This document shows, piece after piece, positions 20,296-28,539 of a stretch of 64,000 nucleotides of DNA. The notes under the pieces are model-generated. The model saw only the letters and a list, made by a program, of their open reading frames with translations, did not search any database and was not told where the DNA came from. Positions within the stretch are counted from its first letter, which is position 1. Each line of letters begins with the position of its first letter. Made by a program: the position numbers and the translations under genes. The DNA lies in NCBI RefSeq assembly GCF_002208095.1, contig NZ_CP017992.1, forward strand, positions 15,046 through 79,045, given 5' to 3'. Source of the stretch: Enterobacter cloacae complex sp. ECNIH7. GTDB taxonomy: Bacteria; Pseudomonadota; Gammaproteobacteria; Enterobacterales; Enterobacteriaceae.

Positions 20296-20910
20296 TTAAT
20301 TTACCCGGGACGGAAGAACCCAGTCGGCAGGGCTGACCACAAAGGACACCCGACCGGGCTGATGAAAGGCGTTATCGCTGTCTACCCAGGGTGCAATCCA
20401 GACCGTGGCTATCTGATCCTGGCTGCGTTGTGGATGCACCGATCCAGGATGGTCACAGCGCACGCTCTGACATGACGGTGCCGGTGTAACCACGGAGCCG
20501 ATCGGACGGTAAGCCACTGATGACGGAGTGGTTGTGACCGGCGTTCCGGCAACCGGACGTGGCGTCAGTGTTGACGCTGCGGCGTTCGTGCTTATACCTG
20601 TTGCGGTGCCAGCTGATACTGCGGGTCTGTTGCTGGTTACCCGCGCACCGGAAGGGACATTGACGACGGCACGGGATGCTGACGGAACCGCCGCCGCAGA
20701 GGCGGCAGGAAGATTAACCAGGGAAGGCAGCCCGCCCGCAGCCGGCTTTCCCGCCTGTTTTGCCGCCTTGTCCCGGGCCAGTTGATTAGCCTTCGTCATG
20801 GTCATACAGGTATCAGACGTTGTGGCATCGCAGTCGAAACTGCTTTTGACACCTGCACAACCGGATAACAGCAGGGCACTGCCTGCCAGCAAAAGTGTGA
20901 TTTTTTTCAT
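20296..20910 (-). CDS. traV: TraV outer-membrane core-complex lipoprotein
   Basis: A 204-aa lipoprotein with lipobox LLSGC and the TraV signature CDATTSDTCMTM just after it. The middle is Pro/Ala/Thr/Ser-rich; the C-terminus WIAPWVD...HQPGRVSFV matches F TraV. It forms the outer-membrane ring with TraB and TraK. It is about 30 residues longer than F TraV, the excess being in the linker. In F, traV precedes traR; here traR comes first. Confidence 0.93.
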   Translation of the reverse strand: MKKITLLLAGSALLLSGCAGVKSSFDCDATTSDTCMTMTKANQLARDKAAKQAGKPAAGGLPSLVNLPAASAAAVPSASRAVVNVPSGARVTSNRPAVSAGTATGISTNAAASTLTPRPVAGTPVTTTPSSVAYRPIGSVVTPAPSCQSVRCDHPGSVHPQRSQDQIATVWIAPWVDSDNAFHQPGRVSFVVSPADWVLPSRVN

Positions 20911-20927
20911 CGCTGTTTCCTGAAAAA

Positions 20928-21371
20928 TTATGCGCTGAAGGGTCTGGCTGGCTGCGAAAGCGCTGAGTAAATAAGCTGGATTTCAGCAGCCAGACAATAA
21001 GAGGCGTAATGCCAGTCATAATGGGCATTGGCTTCATCCATCTGACGAAGCGGCGAACTTCGAAGACTCTCGATCCGGGAAATACCGTCTTTCAGTTGCG
21101 TGTGCCATGTCATGGGTAAACGGGAATAACGCAGTACCCCTATGAGAGTTATCAGGCCGGCTACGCCACTGAAAAGGATGGAATCCGTTAACACGTAGCT
21201 CATGAACAACATCAGGGTGGCCAGGGAAAAAGCCCTTAGCTGCCGGGGAGAAAAATTATCATGGGTATACGCCACCCGAGCCCGGAGGATATCCAGGTGT
21301 TTAGCCCGGGCAATTAACTCCGGCCTGGTCAGGTCGCTGAAATCTCGCAGAAGTAATAAAGAAGCATCCAT
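20928..21371 (-). CDS. Unknown membrane protein between traR and traV
   Basis: A 147-aa product with two adjacent hydrophobic segments near residues 45-85 and soluble ends. I do not recognise the family. An overlapping GTG lies one codon upstream, and an AAGG site fits either. It sits in the stretch where F has traP, trbD and trbG, but I see no convincing similarity to those. Its place within the transfer operon suggests a channel or pilus accessory role (inference). Confidence 0.7.
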   Translation of the reverse strand: MDASLLLLRDFSDLTRPELIARAKHLDILRARVAYTHDNFSPRQLRAFSLATLMLFMSYVLTDSILFSGVAGLITLIGVLRYSRLPMTWHTQLKDGISRIESLRSSPLRQMDEANAHYDWHYASYCLAAEIQLIYSALSQPARPFSA

Positions 21372-21376
21372 CACTT

Positions 21377-21592
21377 TTATTGACCTTCATCCCCTGGTTT
21401 CAGTGGATACCAGATGTTGCAGTTCTGACGGATAGCCTCCGCTATCCTCTCTCCGTCATTACCGGAATACCTTTCTTTGAGCTGGCTTACGTCAGACTTC
21501 GCCAGGAAAAACTGAGTGACCTGACTGAGTGTCATGGTTTTACCGCTGCCAGTTTTCCCCACGACCATCACATTGGCTTTTCTGCTTCCCAT
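21377..21592 (-). CDS. Small P-loop-containing protein in the tra operon
   Basis: A 71-aa product with a textbook Walker A motif VVGKTGSGKT at residues 10-19. The rest is too short for a complete NTPase fold; there is no Walker B. It lies 3 bases after traR and 5 bases before the next gene, so it is cotranscribed. I do not recognise it. It may be the remnant of a larger ATPase or a genuine nucleotide-binding small protein. Confidence 0.65.
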   Translation of the reverse strand: MGSRKANVMVVGKTGSGKTMTLSQVTQFFLAKSDVSQLKERYSGNDGERIAEAIRQNCNIWYPLKPGDEGQ

Positions 21593-21595
21593 CGT

Positions 21596-21820
21596 TCACC
21601 TCTGATAATTTTTTTCCCGAATTTCCAGTACCCGCTGACACTCAGTGCAGGTACGCACGCCGGGTATCGCTTTCTGACGCCGTTCCTGAATACGGTTTCC
21701 ACAACATTCACACCGGGTAAGGCTTTCACCTTTAACGCTCAACTGTTGCCTGACCGCCTGAATGTGCAGCCTGTTAATCAGGTCTTCCTGCTCCTGTAAC
21801 TGGTCCAGTACGTCTGCCAT
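21596..21820 (-). CDS. traR: TraR, DksA-like RNA-polymerase regulator
   Basis: A 74-aa protein, matching F TraR (73). Four cysteines in the pattern CxxC...CxxC (residues about 37-61) form the DksA-type zinc finger (CECCGNRI...CTECQ). TraR binds the RNA polymerase secondary channel and mimics DksA plus ppGpp. The start MADVLDQL follows AGGAAAG; the ORF stays open 14 codons further up, which would make it too long. Confidence 0.9.
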   Translation of the reverse strand: MADVLDQLQEQEDLINRLHIQAVRQQLSVKGESLTRCECCGNRIQERRQKAIPGVRTCTECQRVLEIREKNYQR

Positions 21821-21929
21821 CGCTCTTTCCTGTGTATGCTGCCCGGACACGCTACCGCCCATCCCTTTCTCGTCTTCCAGGGCACTAACTATTCCGGATT
21901 GTGTTGTTGCGGCCGGTTTCCCGGCCCGT

Positions 21930-23291
21930 TTACTGTGTGACGACCTGTCCGGTCGTCGGATCGACGGTGTCCCCTACCCTGAAGTCCTGCAGCTGCTTCA
22001 GCATGTCCGGCGTATTACCCGGCATGGCAGCAGGCGTTGATGAGGCAGAAGGTTGATTTTGTTTCTTACGTACAGCAGCTTTCGCGCGCGCTTCCTCCAG
22101 TGTTTCGAGCTGGAAGCCGTCCTGGAAAACAAGCGTGACTTCATTGCCCGCGCCGATTGGAATGACCGGGTGGTACTGTTCGGCGCGTTTGATGTAGTAA
22201 TCGGAGAGTGTTTTGGCGGCAGAACTGACACCACCGCCGAGCCCTGCCTGGCCGATATCGCCGGCGCTCATGCTGGCAGTTGCGCCGACACCCACGGTAG
22301 TGGAGGAGGCTTTCTCAATGCCCTTCCCTATCCCGTCCAGGAAGCCCGCGCCCCCCGCATACAGCAGGATCTGGCCATTACGCATAACCACTTCGCCCTT
22401 GATACCGTTCTTGCCCATAAAGGACACATGACCGGCAATTTTCTGGTCGATGTTGTCATCACCCAGCTTGCAGCTGATTGAGCGGGTCCGAACGATGGCA
22501 CGTTCACTGGAAACATCCCCCCATGCCTCCAGGGTCACAAAGCAACCAGTCAGATCGAACTCTTCATCGTTAGGCATCTGAACTTTGCCTGTAAGGCGCA
22601 ACTGCATCGGGGCGGTATTTTTATCGCCGGTAACGGACGCATTGGCATCTGCCCCTTCAACGACGATTGCTTCAGCAAAACTGCCGGAGGAAATCCACGG
22701 GAAACGGGGCTTTTTCGGCCCGGTATCCGGCAGACTGAATTCCTGACTATCCATCATTCCCGGACGCTGAACGGGGGCCATCACCGGTGCGGCCGGGGCC
22801 TGTCCGCCTCCTGCTGGCCAGAAACTTGTCGGAGGAGGAACATTACCAGCGGGTACAGGTTTCCCCTGAGAGGCCAGCGCTCCCGGCAGGGGTTCGGCAC
22901 TGAGGGAGTCAAAATTCTTCCCGGCCTCAAGCTGCGTCTGCAGTAACTGGTTCTGGTCTTCCAGCTCACGAATGCGATCCTGACTGCCTTTAAGATCGCG
23001 ACTGACAAGCCCCATTTCAGTACGCAGTTTTTTAATCTCTGTCTGCGTTTCCTTATTAAGCCGCTGGGCTTCCGCAATGGCAGAACGCTGAACTTTGTTA
23101 TCAAAGGACTGATTGACCACCCCGGTCATATCCGGCGCGGGTTCTCCTTTTGGCGCTTTGGCGGGCGGCGCTTTCTTCAGATTCATCTCTGAGACCATCC
23201 ATGTCCCGGCACCGCCAGCACCAATCCCCAGAACAAGGGCTATAAGCAGGGCAACCTGACGACGGCGGACGACTTTGTTAACGTTGGCCAT
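21930..23291 (-). CDS. traB: TraB core-complex scaffold (VirB10 family)
   Basis: Spans from the inner to the outer membrane. It has 453 residues: a short cytoplasmic basic start, a membrane span at about 12-30, a coiled coil at about 60-125, a Pro/Ala-rich linker at about 135-190 and a C-terminal beta-barrel domain. The start MANVNKVV is chosen from GGAG 7 bases upstream; it overlaps traK by 14 bases. Length compares with 475 in F. Confidence 0.94.
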   Translation of the reverse strand: MANVNKVVRRRQVALLIALVLGIGAGGAGTWMVSEMNLKKAPPAKAPKGEPAPDMTGVVNQSFDNKVQRSAIAEAQRLNKETQTEIKKLRTEMGLVSRDLKGSQDRIRELEDQNQLLQTQLEAGKNFDSLSAEPLPGALASQGKPVPAGNVPPPTSFWPAGGGQAPAAPVMAPVQRPGMMDSQEFSLPDTGPKKPRFPWISSGSFAEAIVVEGADANASVTGDKNTAPMQLRLTGKVQMPNDEEFDLTGCFVTLEAWGDVSSERAIVRTRSISCKLGDDNIDQKIAGHVSFMGKNGIKGEVVMRNGQILLYAGGAGFLDGIGKGIEKASSTTVGVGATASMSAGDIGQAGLGGGVSSAAKTLSDYYIKRAEQYHPVIPIGAGNEVTLVFQDGFQLETLEEARAKAAVRKKQNQPSASSTPAAMPGNTPDMLKQLQDFRVGDTVDPTTGQVVTQ

Positions 23292-24018
23292 CTTCACCCT
23301 CCCCGTTTTCACGGATAACGGTGACGGTCATTCTTCCTCCGCCCATCAGAGTCTGTGCGTTGTTATCAAACATTACGGCACGAACGCCAGGTTTCCAGAA
23401 GTCCTGCTCCCGCAGCGCCACCCCCCAGGTATTGGCATTACGCAGTTCATAACGATCGGCACGCAGCTGGTCGCCCGCCCAGGCTTTCAGAGGGGTAACA
23501 GAAAAACCACCGGGGAGACGAATACCGTCAGAAAGAGGTTTCACTTCACCGTAGCCATCAGGTATGTCACCCGTCAGCACGGCACGGTTAAGGCTGATTA
23601 GCAGCTTTTCATAAGCCTGAGCGGTTTCCCATTTACGGGTTTCAGGCCGTGAGGGCGGTTCAGCGCTCATCAGTCGATAGACGCGACCTTCACTTTTTAC
23701 GGGCGTGGCCACGACAGAGAAGGTCTGGCCCAGCGCTGTTTCTACAAAAATCGTGAAAGTACGGGTGGCCACCGAAGTGAACAGCACACCTCCGGCCGTT
23801 GTCAGCCGCTTGTCTGCCAGCATTCCACCTGGCGCTGTGATGGCGGTGACTTTGTCACCCGGGATAAAAATCATGTTGGGATCGGTATTGCTGATACTCA
23901 GCCGGAACTGCCCGCCCTGTGGGAGGCTGATCGTGGCAGGTGACTGTGCCTGCGCAGCCGGGGGCACAACGACCATCATGGCTGTACCAAACAATAACGC
24001 CGGAAGGTTATTTTTCAT
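23278..24018 (-). CDS. traK: TraK outer-membrane ring protein (VirB9 family)
   Basis: A 246-aa secreted protein (signal ends near AQA) that forms the outer-membrane complex with TraV and TraB. F TraK has 242 aa. It overlaps traE by 11 bases and traB by 14, so translation is coupled. Confidence 0.93.
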   Translation of the reverse strand: MKNNLPALLFGTAMMVVVPPAAQAQSPATISLPQGGQFRLSISNTDPNMIFIPGDKVTAITAPGGMLADKRLTTAGGVLFTSVATRTFTIFVETALGQTFSVVATPVKSEGRVYRLMSAEPPSRPETRKWETAQAYEKLLISLNRAVLTGDIPDGYGEVKPLSDGIRLPGGFSVTPLKAWAGDQLRADRYELRNANTWGVALREQDFWKPGVRAVMFDNNAQTLMGGGRMTVTVIRENGEGEDGQR

Positions 24019-24571
24019 TGGTCACCTCATAGAACCGGCCGATACGGGTAAAGCCTCCGGTATACTTCAGACGAAGCCGGTAGGTTTTTATTTCCGTGGA
24101 AGGCTTAGAGTTACCAATCCACATTTTCAGCACGCCACGAACATCGATTCGGCCGTCAACGGGATAGACATTGATTTCTGTGGTGTAGAACGTGGAATTC
24201 ACATCATTGGCTTTAATCTGCGCTGCCTCTTCCTGGAGTACTTTTTTAAATTCCTCCCGGGCCTCTGGTTCGACAAAAGACATCAGAAAAGCGTGGTTGG
24301 AATCGACCGTTTCAGGCGAGACATTGAGACGCAGGGCCAGGAAGGACAGCGTCATCATCCGGAAATACTCGGTATCAGCTTTAGTTTCGGATACCACAAA
24401 AGGCGCGTTGTAGGTCATCGGTGTGACGACTGTACGTTGCTCGTGGATGAGTGCTCTGTTGGTCACAGCCAGCCATGCCACGGCAAAGCCCAGAATAAAG
24501 ACCAGTGTCGTGAGCGACAGAATAATAATGGCAATAATTTTGGTGGATGAATTACGAGCGCTAATTTCCAT
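24008..24571 (-). CDS. traE: TraE pilus assembly protein (VirB5/8-like)
   Basis: A 187-aa inner-membrane protein (F 188) with one N-terminal membrane span at about 10-35 and a periplasmic domain, as in VirB8-like TraE. It is required for pilus assembly. It follows traL by 19 bases. Confidence 0.93.
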   Translation of the reverse strand: MEISARNSSTKIIAIIILSLTTLVFILGFAVAWLAVTNRALIHEQRTVVTPMTYNAPFVVSETKADTEYFRMMTLSFLALRLNVSPETVDSNHAFLMSFVEPEAREEFKKVLQEEAAQIKANDVNSTFYTTEINVYPVDGRIDVRGVLKMWIGNSKPSTEIKTYRLRLKYTGGFTRIGRFYEVTNEK

Positions 24572-24590
24572 AATATGGCCCTGCGGTAAT

Positions 24591-24896
24591 TTATTTTATC
24601 CATTTCCTGAAACTGGAATCGGGAATAACGCGGTAGACAACCCGGAATAATTCAGTGGGCAAATACCAGTAACACCAGTTGTATAACCATCGGGAACTTT
24701 TTCCGCGTTTCGCCGCCCTGATCAGTTGCCAGATAACTGCCGCAATAATCAGACTGAATAAATATTTCTTGGTGAAAAATCCCCACAGCAAAACAACCGC
24801 TGCGGGGATAGCTTCATCAAGGGGCAGTCCAATAATGCGGTTCTGCTCTGACAGGGTTTTCGGGAAACGGTATTTGTCTAAATCGTTTCCCTCCAT
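24591..24896 (-). CDS. traL: TraL pilus assembly protein (VirB3 family)
   Basis: A 101-aa membrane protein with DKYRFPKTLSEQNRIIGLPL at the N-terminus, typical of F-type TraL, and hydrophobic spans near 25-60. The start is MEGNDLDK, placed right at the traA stop. The upstream extension of the same frame lies within traA and is not used. Confidence 0.92.
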   Translation of the reverse strand: MEGNDLDKYRFPKTLSEQNRIIGLPLDEAIPAAVVLLWGFFTKKYLFSLIIAAVIWQLIRAAKRGKSSRWLYNWCYWYLPTELFRVVYRVIPDSSFRKWIK

Positions 24897-24897
24897 A

Positions 24898-25257
24898 TCA
24901 GTTGATGAAGGTAAGACCGACGGTAGTGAAGACGATAACCACAACCAGGCCCAGCAGGATCAACAGGTTTTTGGTGCGGATATACATCGCCACACCGACA
25001 ATCAGTTCGGCGATGATGATACACATCATGACGAATGAGTCGGCACCGAAGGTGGCTTTCACATCATCCTTGCCCCCGGCCAGCAGGTCGGTTGCATTGG
25101 CCATCTGTCCCACACCGAGTAACAACAGCGGAGACAGCGCAGCCAGACGGGACAGCGCTTTTTTAGTGGTCACACCACTCCATGCCATCTGGCAGTACTG
25201 CCATGCACGTTTTTTTACAGACGCGGGGAGGCCGCCTTTTGATAAGGATAAATTCAT
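24898..25257 (-). CDS. traA: TraA propilin
   Basis: Precursor of the F pilin, 119 aa. It has the long signal sequence typical of the family, with the likely cut after ANA near residue 55. The mature segment, about 65 residues, contains VKATFGADS as in F pilin and two hydrophobic helices separated by a short basic loop (YIRTKN). It is the first structural gene of the operon, after traY. Confidence 0.94.
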   Translation of the reverse strand: MNLSLSKGGLPASVKKRAWQYCQMAWSGVTTKKALSRLAALSPLLLLGVGQMANATDLLAGGKDDVKATFGADSFVMMCIIIAELIVGVAMYIRTKNLLILLGLVVVIVFTTVGLTFIN

Positions 25258-25364
25258 AGAAACTCCATTTATATTATTTACAAAACAACCCAGAGCGGTA
25301 TTGACGGGTTAAGTCAATCCGGCACAGAACCATTAACCACAAAAAAAATGATTCTGTAGCGGAG

Positions 25365-25532
25365 TCACTCTTTCAACCCTAATGCCTCCTCAATAATAAG
25401 AACTGCCGTCTTTTGTACTGGCCTGGCATTTTTTTTGGCTTTCTTTCTTAGCTCCTCATAAACAACACCATCCAGATAAAGTCGGATAAATTTCCCTGCT
25501 GGACGTGGTTTCAGGGGGGTATCTTGAATCAT
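25365..25532 (-). CDS. traY: TraY-like ribbon-helix-helix protein
   Basis: A short gene (55 aa) reading MIQDTPLKPR...KFIRLYLDG...VYEELRKKAK...VLIIEEALGLKE. The beta strand KFIRLYLDG followed by two helices is the ribbon-helix-helix pattern of TraY, which binds oriT, helps TraI nick and activates the tra promoter. Position between the TraJ-like gene and traA agrees. It is shorter than F TraY, which is a tandem duplication, and corresponds to the single-repeat R100/R1 type. Confidence 0.8.
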   Translation of the reverse strand: MIQDTPLKPRPAGKFIRLYLDGVVYEELRKKAKKNARPVQKTAVLIIEEALGLKE

Positions 25533-25700
25533 TTCAAATGCTCCGCTAAATCATAAAAACTACGTATATGATGACGTGAAAAAATAGGGGCTGTCCAATT
25601 GGAAATAAAACTATTTTCGAGGCATTCAACATCTTGATTTAAATATAAAAAAGACGAAAACACGAAAAGTCTTACAACCGCATTTTGATCTAAATCAACA

Positions 25701-25735
25701 GGAAAAACGTGATATAAATCACATCACGTTTTTCC
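25701..25735. promoter_or_regulatory. Hairpin with CRP-like half sites between the TraJ-like gene and traY
   Basis: GGAAAAACGTGAT and ATCACGTTTTTCC are perfect 13-bp arms. It can end transcription of the regulator gene (stop 15 bases away). On the minus strand it contains TGTGATTTATATCACG, close to the CRP consensus TGTGA-N6-TCACA, and lies upstream of traY, so it may also be an activator site. Confidence 0.45.
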
Positions 25736-25749
25736 CGAAAAGAGGTGAA

Positions 25750-26031
25750 TTACTCCTCTGGCTGAAGCTCTATTCTGAGTTCAAGAAAGGAGTGCAGAGC
25801 AAGTCGTGTGATGTACAAAGTCTTAAGGGCTTCATTGGAAGGTGCGCTATATTGTTCACACAATTCCTTAAGGGTCTTATAGACTGCCTGTGTGGTCGTA
25901 TGTCTGTAATCAGAAATTTCTCTAATAGCCATTCCAAAAGCAAAAAGAGTAAATACTTCAATTTTGACATCATTAATTTCAGGAAAGATCTTGCGTAAAA
26001 TTTCCATACGGATAGGATCGATGATAACCAT
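25750..26031 (-). CDS. TraJ-position helix-turn-helix regulator
   Basis: A 93-aa protein whose centre (about residues 25-65, IEVFTLFAFGMAIREISDYR then TTTQAVYKTLKELCEQY) looks like a LuxR/GerE-type DNA-binding helix-turn-helix. It lies between traM and traY, exactly where F has traJ, the activator of the tra promoter. It is much shorter than F TraJ (229 aa), lacking the N-terminal PAS-like domain. A strong AGGAGG site precedes the ATG. I take it as the functional counterpart of TraJ (inference). Confidence 0.7.
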   Translation of the reverse strand: MVIIDPIRMEILRKIFPEINDVKIEVFTLFAFGMAIREISDYRHTTTQAVYKTLKELCEQYSAPSNEALKTLYITRLALHSFLELRIELQPEE

Positions 26032-26637
26032 CGTAACCTCCTGTTAAAAGTGCTTGGGTTATTGGTGGCCAGCGGTGACAGGGGGGGCCAACCCCTGCCA
26101 TCGCGACAAAAGCAAATCAATTAAATAAACGCATTCTTCTCCCTGGGAATAATTGATTTACCTTAAATCGAATATACAACATCACAGATCGACGCTCAAT
26201 AAATACCAAAGTTACGCATTAATTTATGATTAAGCTCACAAAAAACACTCTCAAATTAAAATGCAAAGCAAAAGCTTATAAAGAAATATCGCGAGTAGCT
26301 CGGGAGGTATAGAAGATCAGATTGGATTGCTCCTGGCGATGTATAAGAATTTTCCTGCAAGAGAGCTATGAGAGAAAGTTGTGTTAGATAAAGGCTAATA
26401 GCCAGATAGCCCTTCATTCTGAAAATCAATTATGACCGACAGAAAGTGTTCATTACTTAAATGATACCTGGCTATCTAACCTAGCATCAGAATAATAGAA
26501 AATTTCAGAGGCGCCGAACTTAGTTGGCCCAAACAGCTATCCATTCAGACTCAACCTCATGAATGATAATACTCAGATGGTTATTTCAGCGTGTAACATT
26601 ACAACCCTACCAGCTAAGCAATACAGCATTCCGTAAA
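26032..26637. other. Leader and intergenic region between the TraJ-like gene and traM
   Basis: About 600 bases with no credible gene. Close to the regulator's start is an imperfect GC-rich hairpin at 26072-26104 (arms GCGGTGACAGGGG and CCCCTGCCATCGC) in an otherwise AT-rich leader. This is where the FinP antisense RNA lies in F, on the opposite strand; I cannot show a promoter or terminator for such an RNA. The rest is AT-rich with a loose inverted pair (GCCAGATAGCC near 26400 and GGCTATCT near 26468). Confidence 0.35.
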
Positions 26638-26667
26638 GCCTCCTGTACAAGGATATGGGCAGGAGGC
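26638..26667 (-). terminator. Hairpin after traM
   Basis: GCCTCCTG and CAGGAGGC form an 8-bp stem with a 14-nt loop 20 bases after the traM stop. The T-run on the minus strand is weak (CTTTA). Confidence 0.4.
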
Positions 26668-26687
26668 CCGATAAATAAACTGTAGGC

Positions 26688-27074
26688 TTAGTCCGTTTCT
26701 TCCTCTTCAGGAAAGAAAATACTTACCTGGTCTTCTGCAAATTTTGCTATGGATCTTTTGATGACTTCATTATCAAAGTTACCATTGCTTATAACTTCAT
26801 GACTTAGTGCGCCCATCTTCATTATCTCTGAACACATTGCCCGGACTCTGGCCATGTTATCCAACATGATCTTGTTATACTCCATCTGGTTAAAGCCACC
26901 TTCCTTTTTCTCTCTCTGAATCCGGTATACTCTGAGGCCGAGTTCAACGAGCATCGAAGTAACTGACGATACAGTGGCATCATGTTCCGTTGCGCCTTCC
27001 TGCCTCCTTTCTGTAACCAGAGATTCAATTTCTTCACGAACCTGATTGCTGACAAAAGTTTGTATACGTGGCAT
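26688..27074 (-). CDS. traM: TraM relaxosome protein
   Basis: A 128-aa protein that binds oriT and the tail of TraD, signalling mating contact. RRQEGATEHD, SMLVELGLRVY and FNQMEYNK align with F TraM (127 aa), as does the acidic C-terminus FFPEEEETD. The start MPRIQTF is chosen because it matches the family N-terminal ribbon. The ORF extends 7 codons upstream. It lies directly next to the motif array it probably binds. Confidence 0.92.
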   Translation of the reverse strand: MPRIQTFVSNQVREEIESLVTERRQEGATEHDATVSSVTSMLVELGLRVYRIQREKKEGGFNQMEYNKIMLDNMARVRAMCSEIMKMGALSHEVISNGNFDNEVIKRSIAKFAEDQVSIFFPEEEETD

Positions 27075-27127
27075 CGTTGATCCTTCTGAAACCAATAATC
27101 ATGATTAATTAGTAATATTACCTGAAT

Positions 27128-27320
27128 ACTTTTATCCATAGTATAAGGCGAGTATACCATTAAAATAAACAGAGTATAGATGCGAGTATGTAAGGTTGTT
27201 AAATAAGAGTATACTCGCGAGTACACTCTATCTAACAAACTGAATTTTTTGAAATACTCTAATAAGAGTATGCCCTGCACTCTAATTAGAGTGTCATTAG
27301 AGTATTGTTATACTCTTAAT
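27128..27320. repeat. GAGTA/TACTC motif array, probable TraM-binding sites
   Basis: About ten copies of GAGTA or TACTC in 190 bases, several as palindromes such as GAGTATACTC and as pairs like TACTCTAATAAGAGTA and CACTCTAATTAGAGTG. Arrays of this type next to traM are the TraM and TraM-promoter binding sites in F-like oriT regions. Confidence 0.6.
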
Positions 27321-27542
27321 CACGGAATTGATTCTAAAATGCTGCATAAAAATAACTGCAACCGCATGTTTTTAAAGACTTATCATGCAAGATGAAATCT
27401 TGCGAGGTGTGTGGGACTTTGATGTTAAGGAGCAGGCATACAGAAATATGTCAGCCAGGAAGAATTCAGTATTTCCGGGCATTGCCGTTTTTTATGAAAA
27501 ATGGCACTCTGGCTAAAGAGAAGGTAATGAGGAATAGCTGAC
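27321..27542 (+). other. oriT core with probable nic site
   Basis: TTGCGAGGTGTGTGGGACTT at 27400-27419 resembles the F nic sequence TTTGCGTGGGGTGT/GGTGC in the same orientation relative to traM and the leading region. The nick is probably near 27410-27412. T-strand 5' to 3' then runs into the leading region, which makes the plus strand the transferred strand. The exact base cannot be fixed by eye. Confidence 0.6.
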
Positions 27543-27998
27543 GTGAGGAAAACTCTGATTACTGGGCTACTGGCGATAACATTTTCTGTTAATGCGCAGG
27601 ACTGTTTTGAAATGGCGGGCAGGGATTATAGGATCGAGCCGGATCTGTTACGGGCAGTTTCGTTCCGTGAGTCGTCCTGGCGTGATAATGCGCTCAACGT
27701 TGTATCACAGAGCGAATATGCTGTCGGTAAGATGCAAATACACTCACAAAATTTTTCGCATCTGGCTCAGTTCGGGATCACTCCCCAACAACTTTATACT
27801 GACAGTTGCCTTAACATTTACACTGGCGCTTACTACCTTGCCATTGCTTTTAAACGCTGGGGATACTCATGGCGGGCTGTAGGGGCTTATAATGCAGGAT
27901 TTCGTGAAACGGAAGTACAGGAGAAAAAGCGCCAGCAATATGCAAAAGAAATTCAGGCAATTTATGTTGCCATCAAAAAAAATGCGCCACCAGGGTGA
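27543..27998 (+). CDS. Lytic transglycosylase of the leading edge (gene 19 / orf169 type)
   Basis: A 151-aa secreted muramidase-like protein (signal peptide MRKTLITGLLAITFSVNA). The SLT motifs are present: FRESSW with the catalytic Glu near residue 43, AVGKMQIHS and AYNAG. It opens the peptidoglycan locally for the transfer apparatus. The start is GTG. In F the homologous gene also lies just across oriT from traM. It is the only plus-strand gene of the leading region. Confidence 0.88.
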   Translation: MRKTLITGLLAITFSVNAQDCFEMAGRDYRIEPDLLRAVSFRESSWRDNALNVVSQSEYAVGKMQIHSQNFSHLAQFGITPQQLYTDSCLNIYTGAYYLAIAFKRWGYSWRAVGAYNAGFRETEVQEKKRQQYAKEIQAIYVAIKKNAPPG

Positions 27999-28008
27999 CG
28001 CAATTGTT

Positions 28009-28539
28009 TTAATCGATAGCCCGCCATATCAATCCACGTTCCGGATGTTGAATAAGACTGACATAATCCTTCAGGGCATCCTGACGGGCGACAAGATATT
28101 TACAGACTTTCGCATATTCAGCCCCCATATCGGCTGCCTGCCAGGACAGCCAGTTCATTATCATCAACGTTGCAATAATTCCGGCAGCATCGGCACTAAC
28201 CTCTGATTCAAAATAATTACCAGGAATGCATATGTTATATCGTTGTTCTCCTGCAGGTGCGATATATCCGGTTTGTGTAGTAGTGAAGATAATTTTGTTC
28301 GGTGCCACATTTCCACCAACACCCTGCGGAATGATCCAGTAGTTCCAGAAACCGCCATCATAATCTGAATGCTGGCGTAACCAACTGGCGATCATATTGT
28401 CTGCGGTTGGTGTAAAAAAGAGGGCTGGGATGAAATCAAGTCGTTCATTATCATCGATTACACAATAGCGCTGGAATTTATCTGTTTTAAATTGTTCGGC
28501 TGATTCACGAGTGGCGGTTTTGACGTTAATTGTGTGCAT
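28009..28539 (-). CDS. ArdB/KlcA-family antirestriction protein
   Basis: A 176-aa protein with the family signatures DYDGGFWNYW near residues 79-88, SADAAGIIATL near 129 and HPERGLIWRAID at the C-terminus. ArdB/KlcA proteins protect incoming DNA from type I restriction without mimicking DNA. First leading-region gene on the minus strand, so it should enter the recipient very early. Its first residues (MHTINVKTATRESAEQF) resemble those of the unrelated gene at 31053-31271. Confidence 0.82.
   Translation of the reverse strand: MHTINVKTATRESAEQFKTDKFQRYCVIDDNERLDFIPALFFTPTADNMIASWLRQHSDYDGGFWNYWIIPQGVGGNVAPNKIIFTTTQTGYIAPAGEQRYNICIPGNYFESEVSADAAGIIATLMIMNWLSWQAADMGAEYAKVCKYLVARQDALKDYVSLIQHPERGLIWRAID

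Noticed and set aside
24897..24944. Extended N-terminus of TraL
   Set aside because: The extra codons lie inside traA and lack a ribosome site; the shorter start matches the family.
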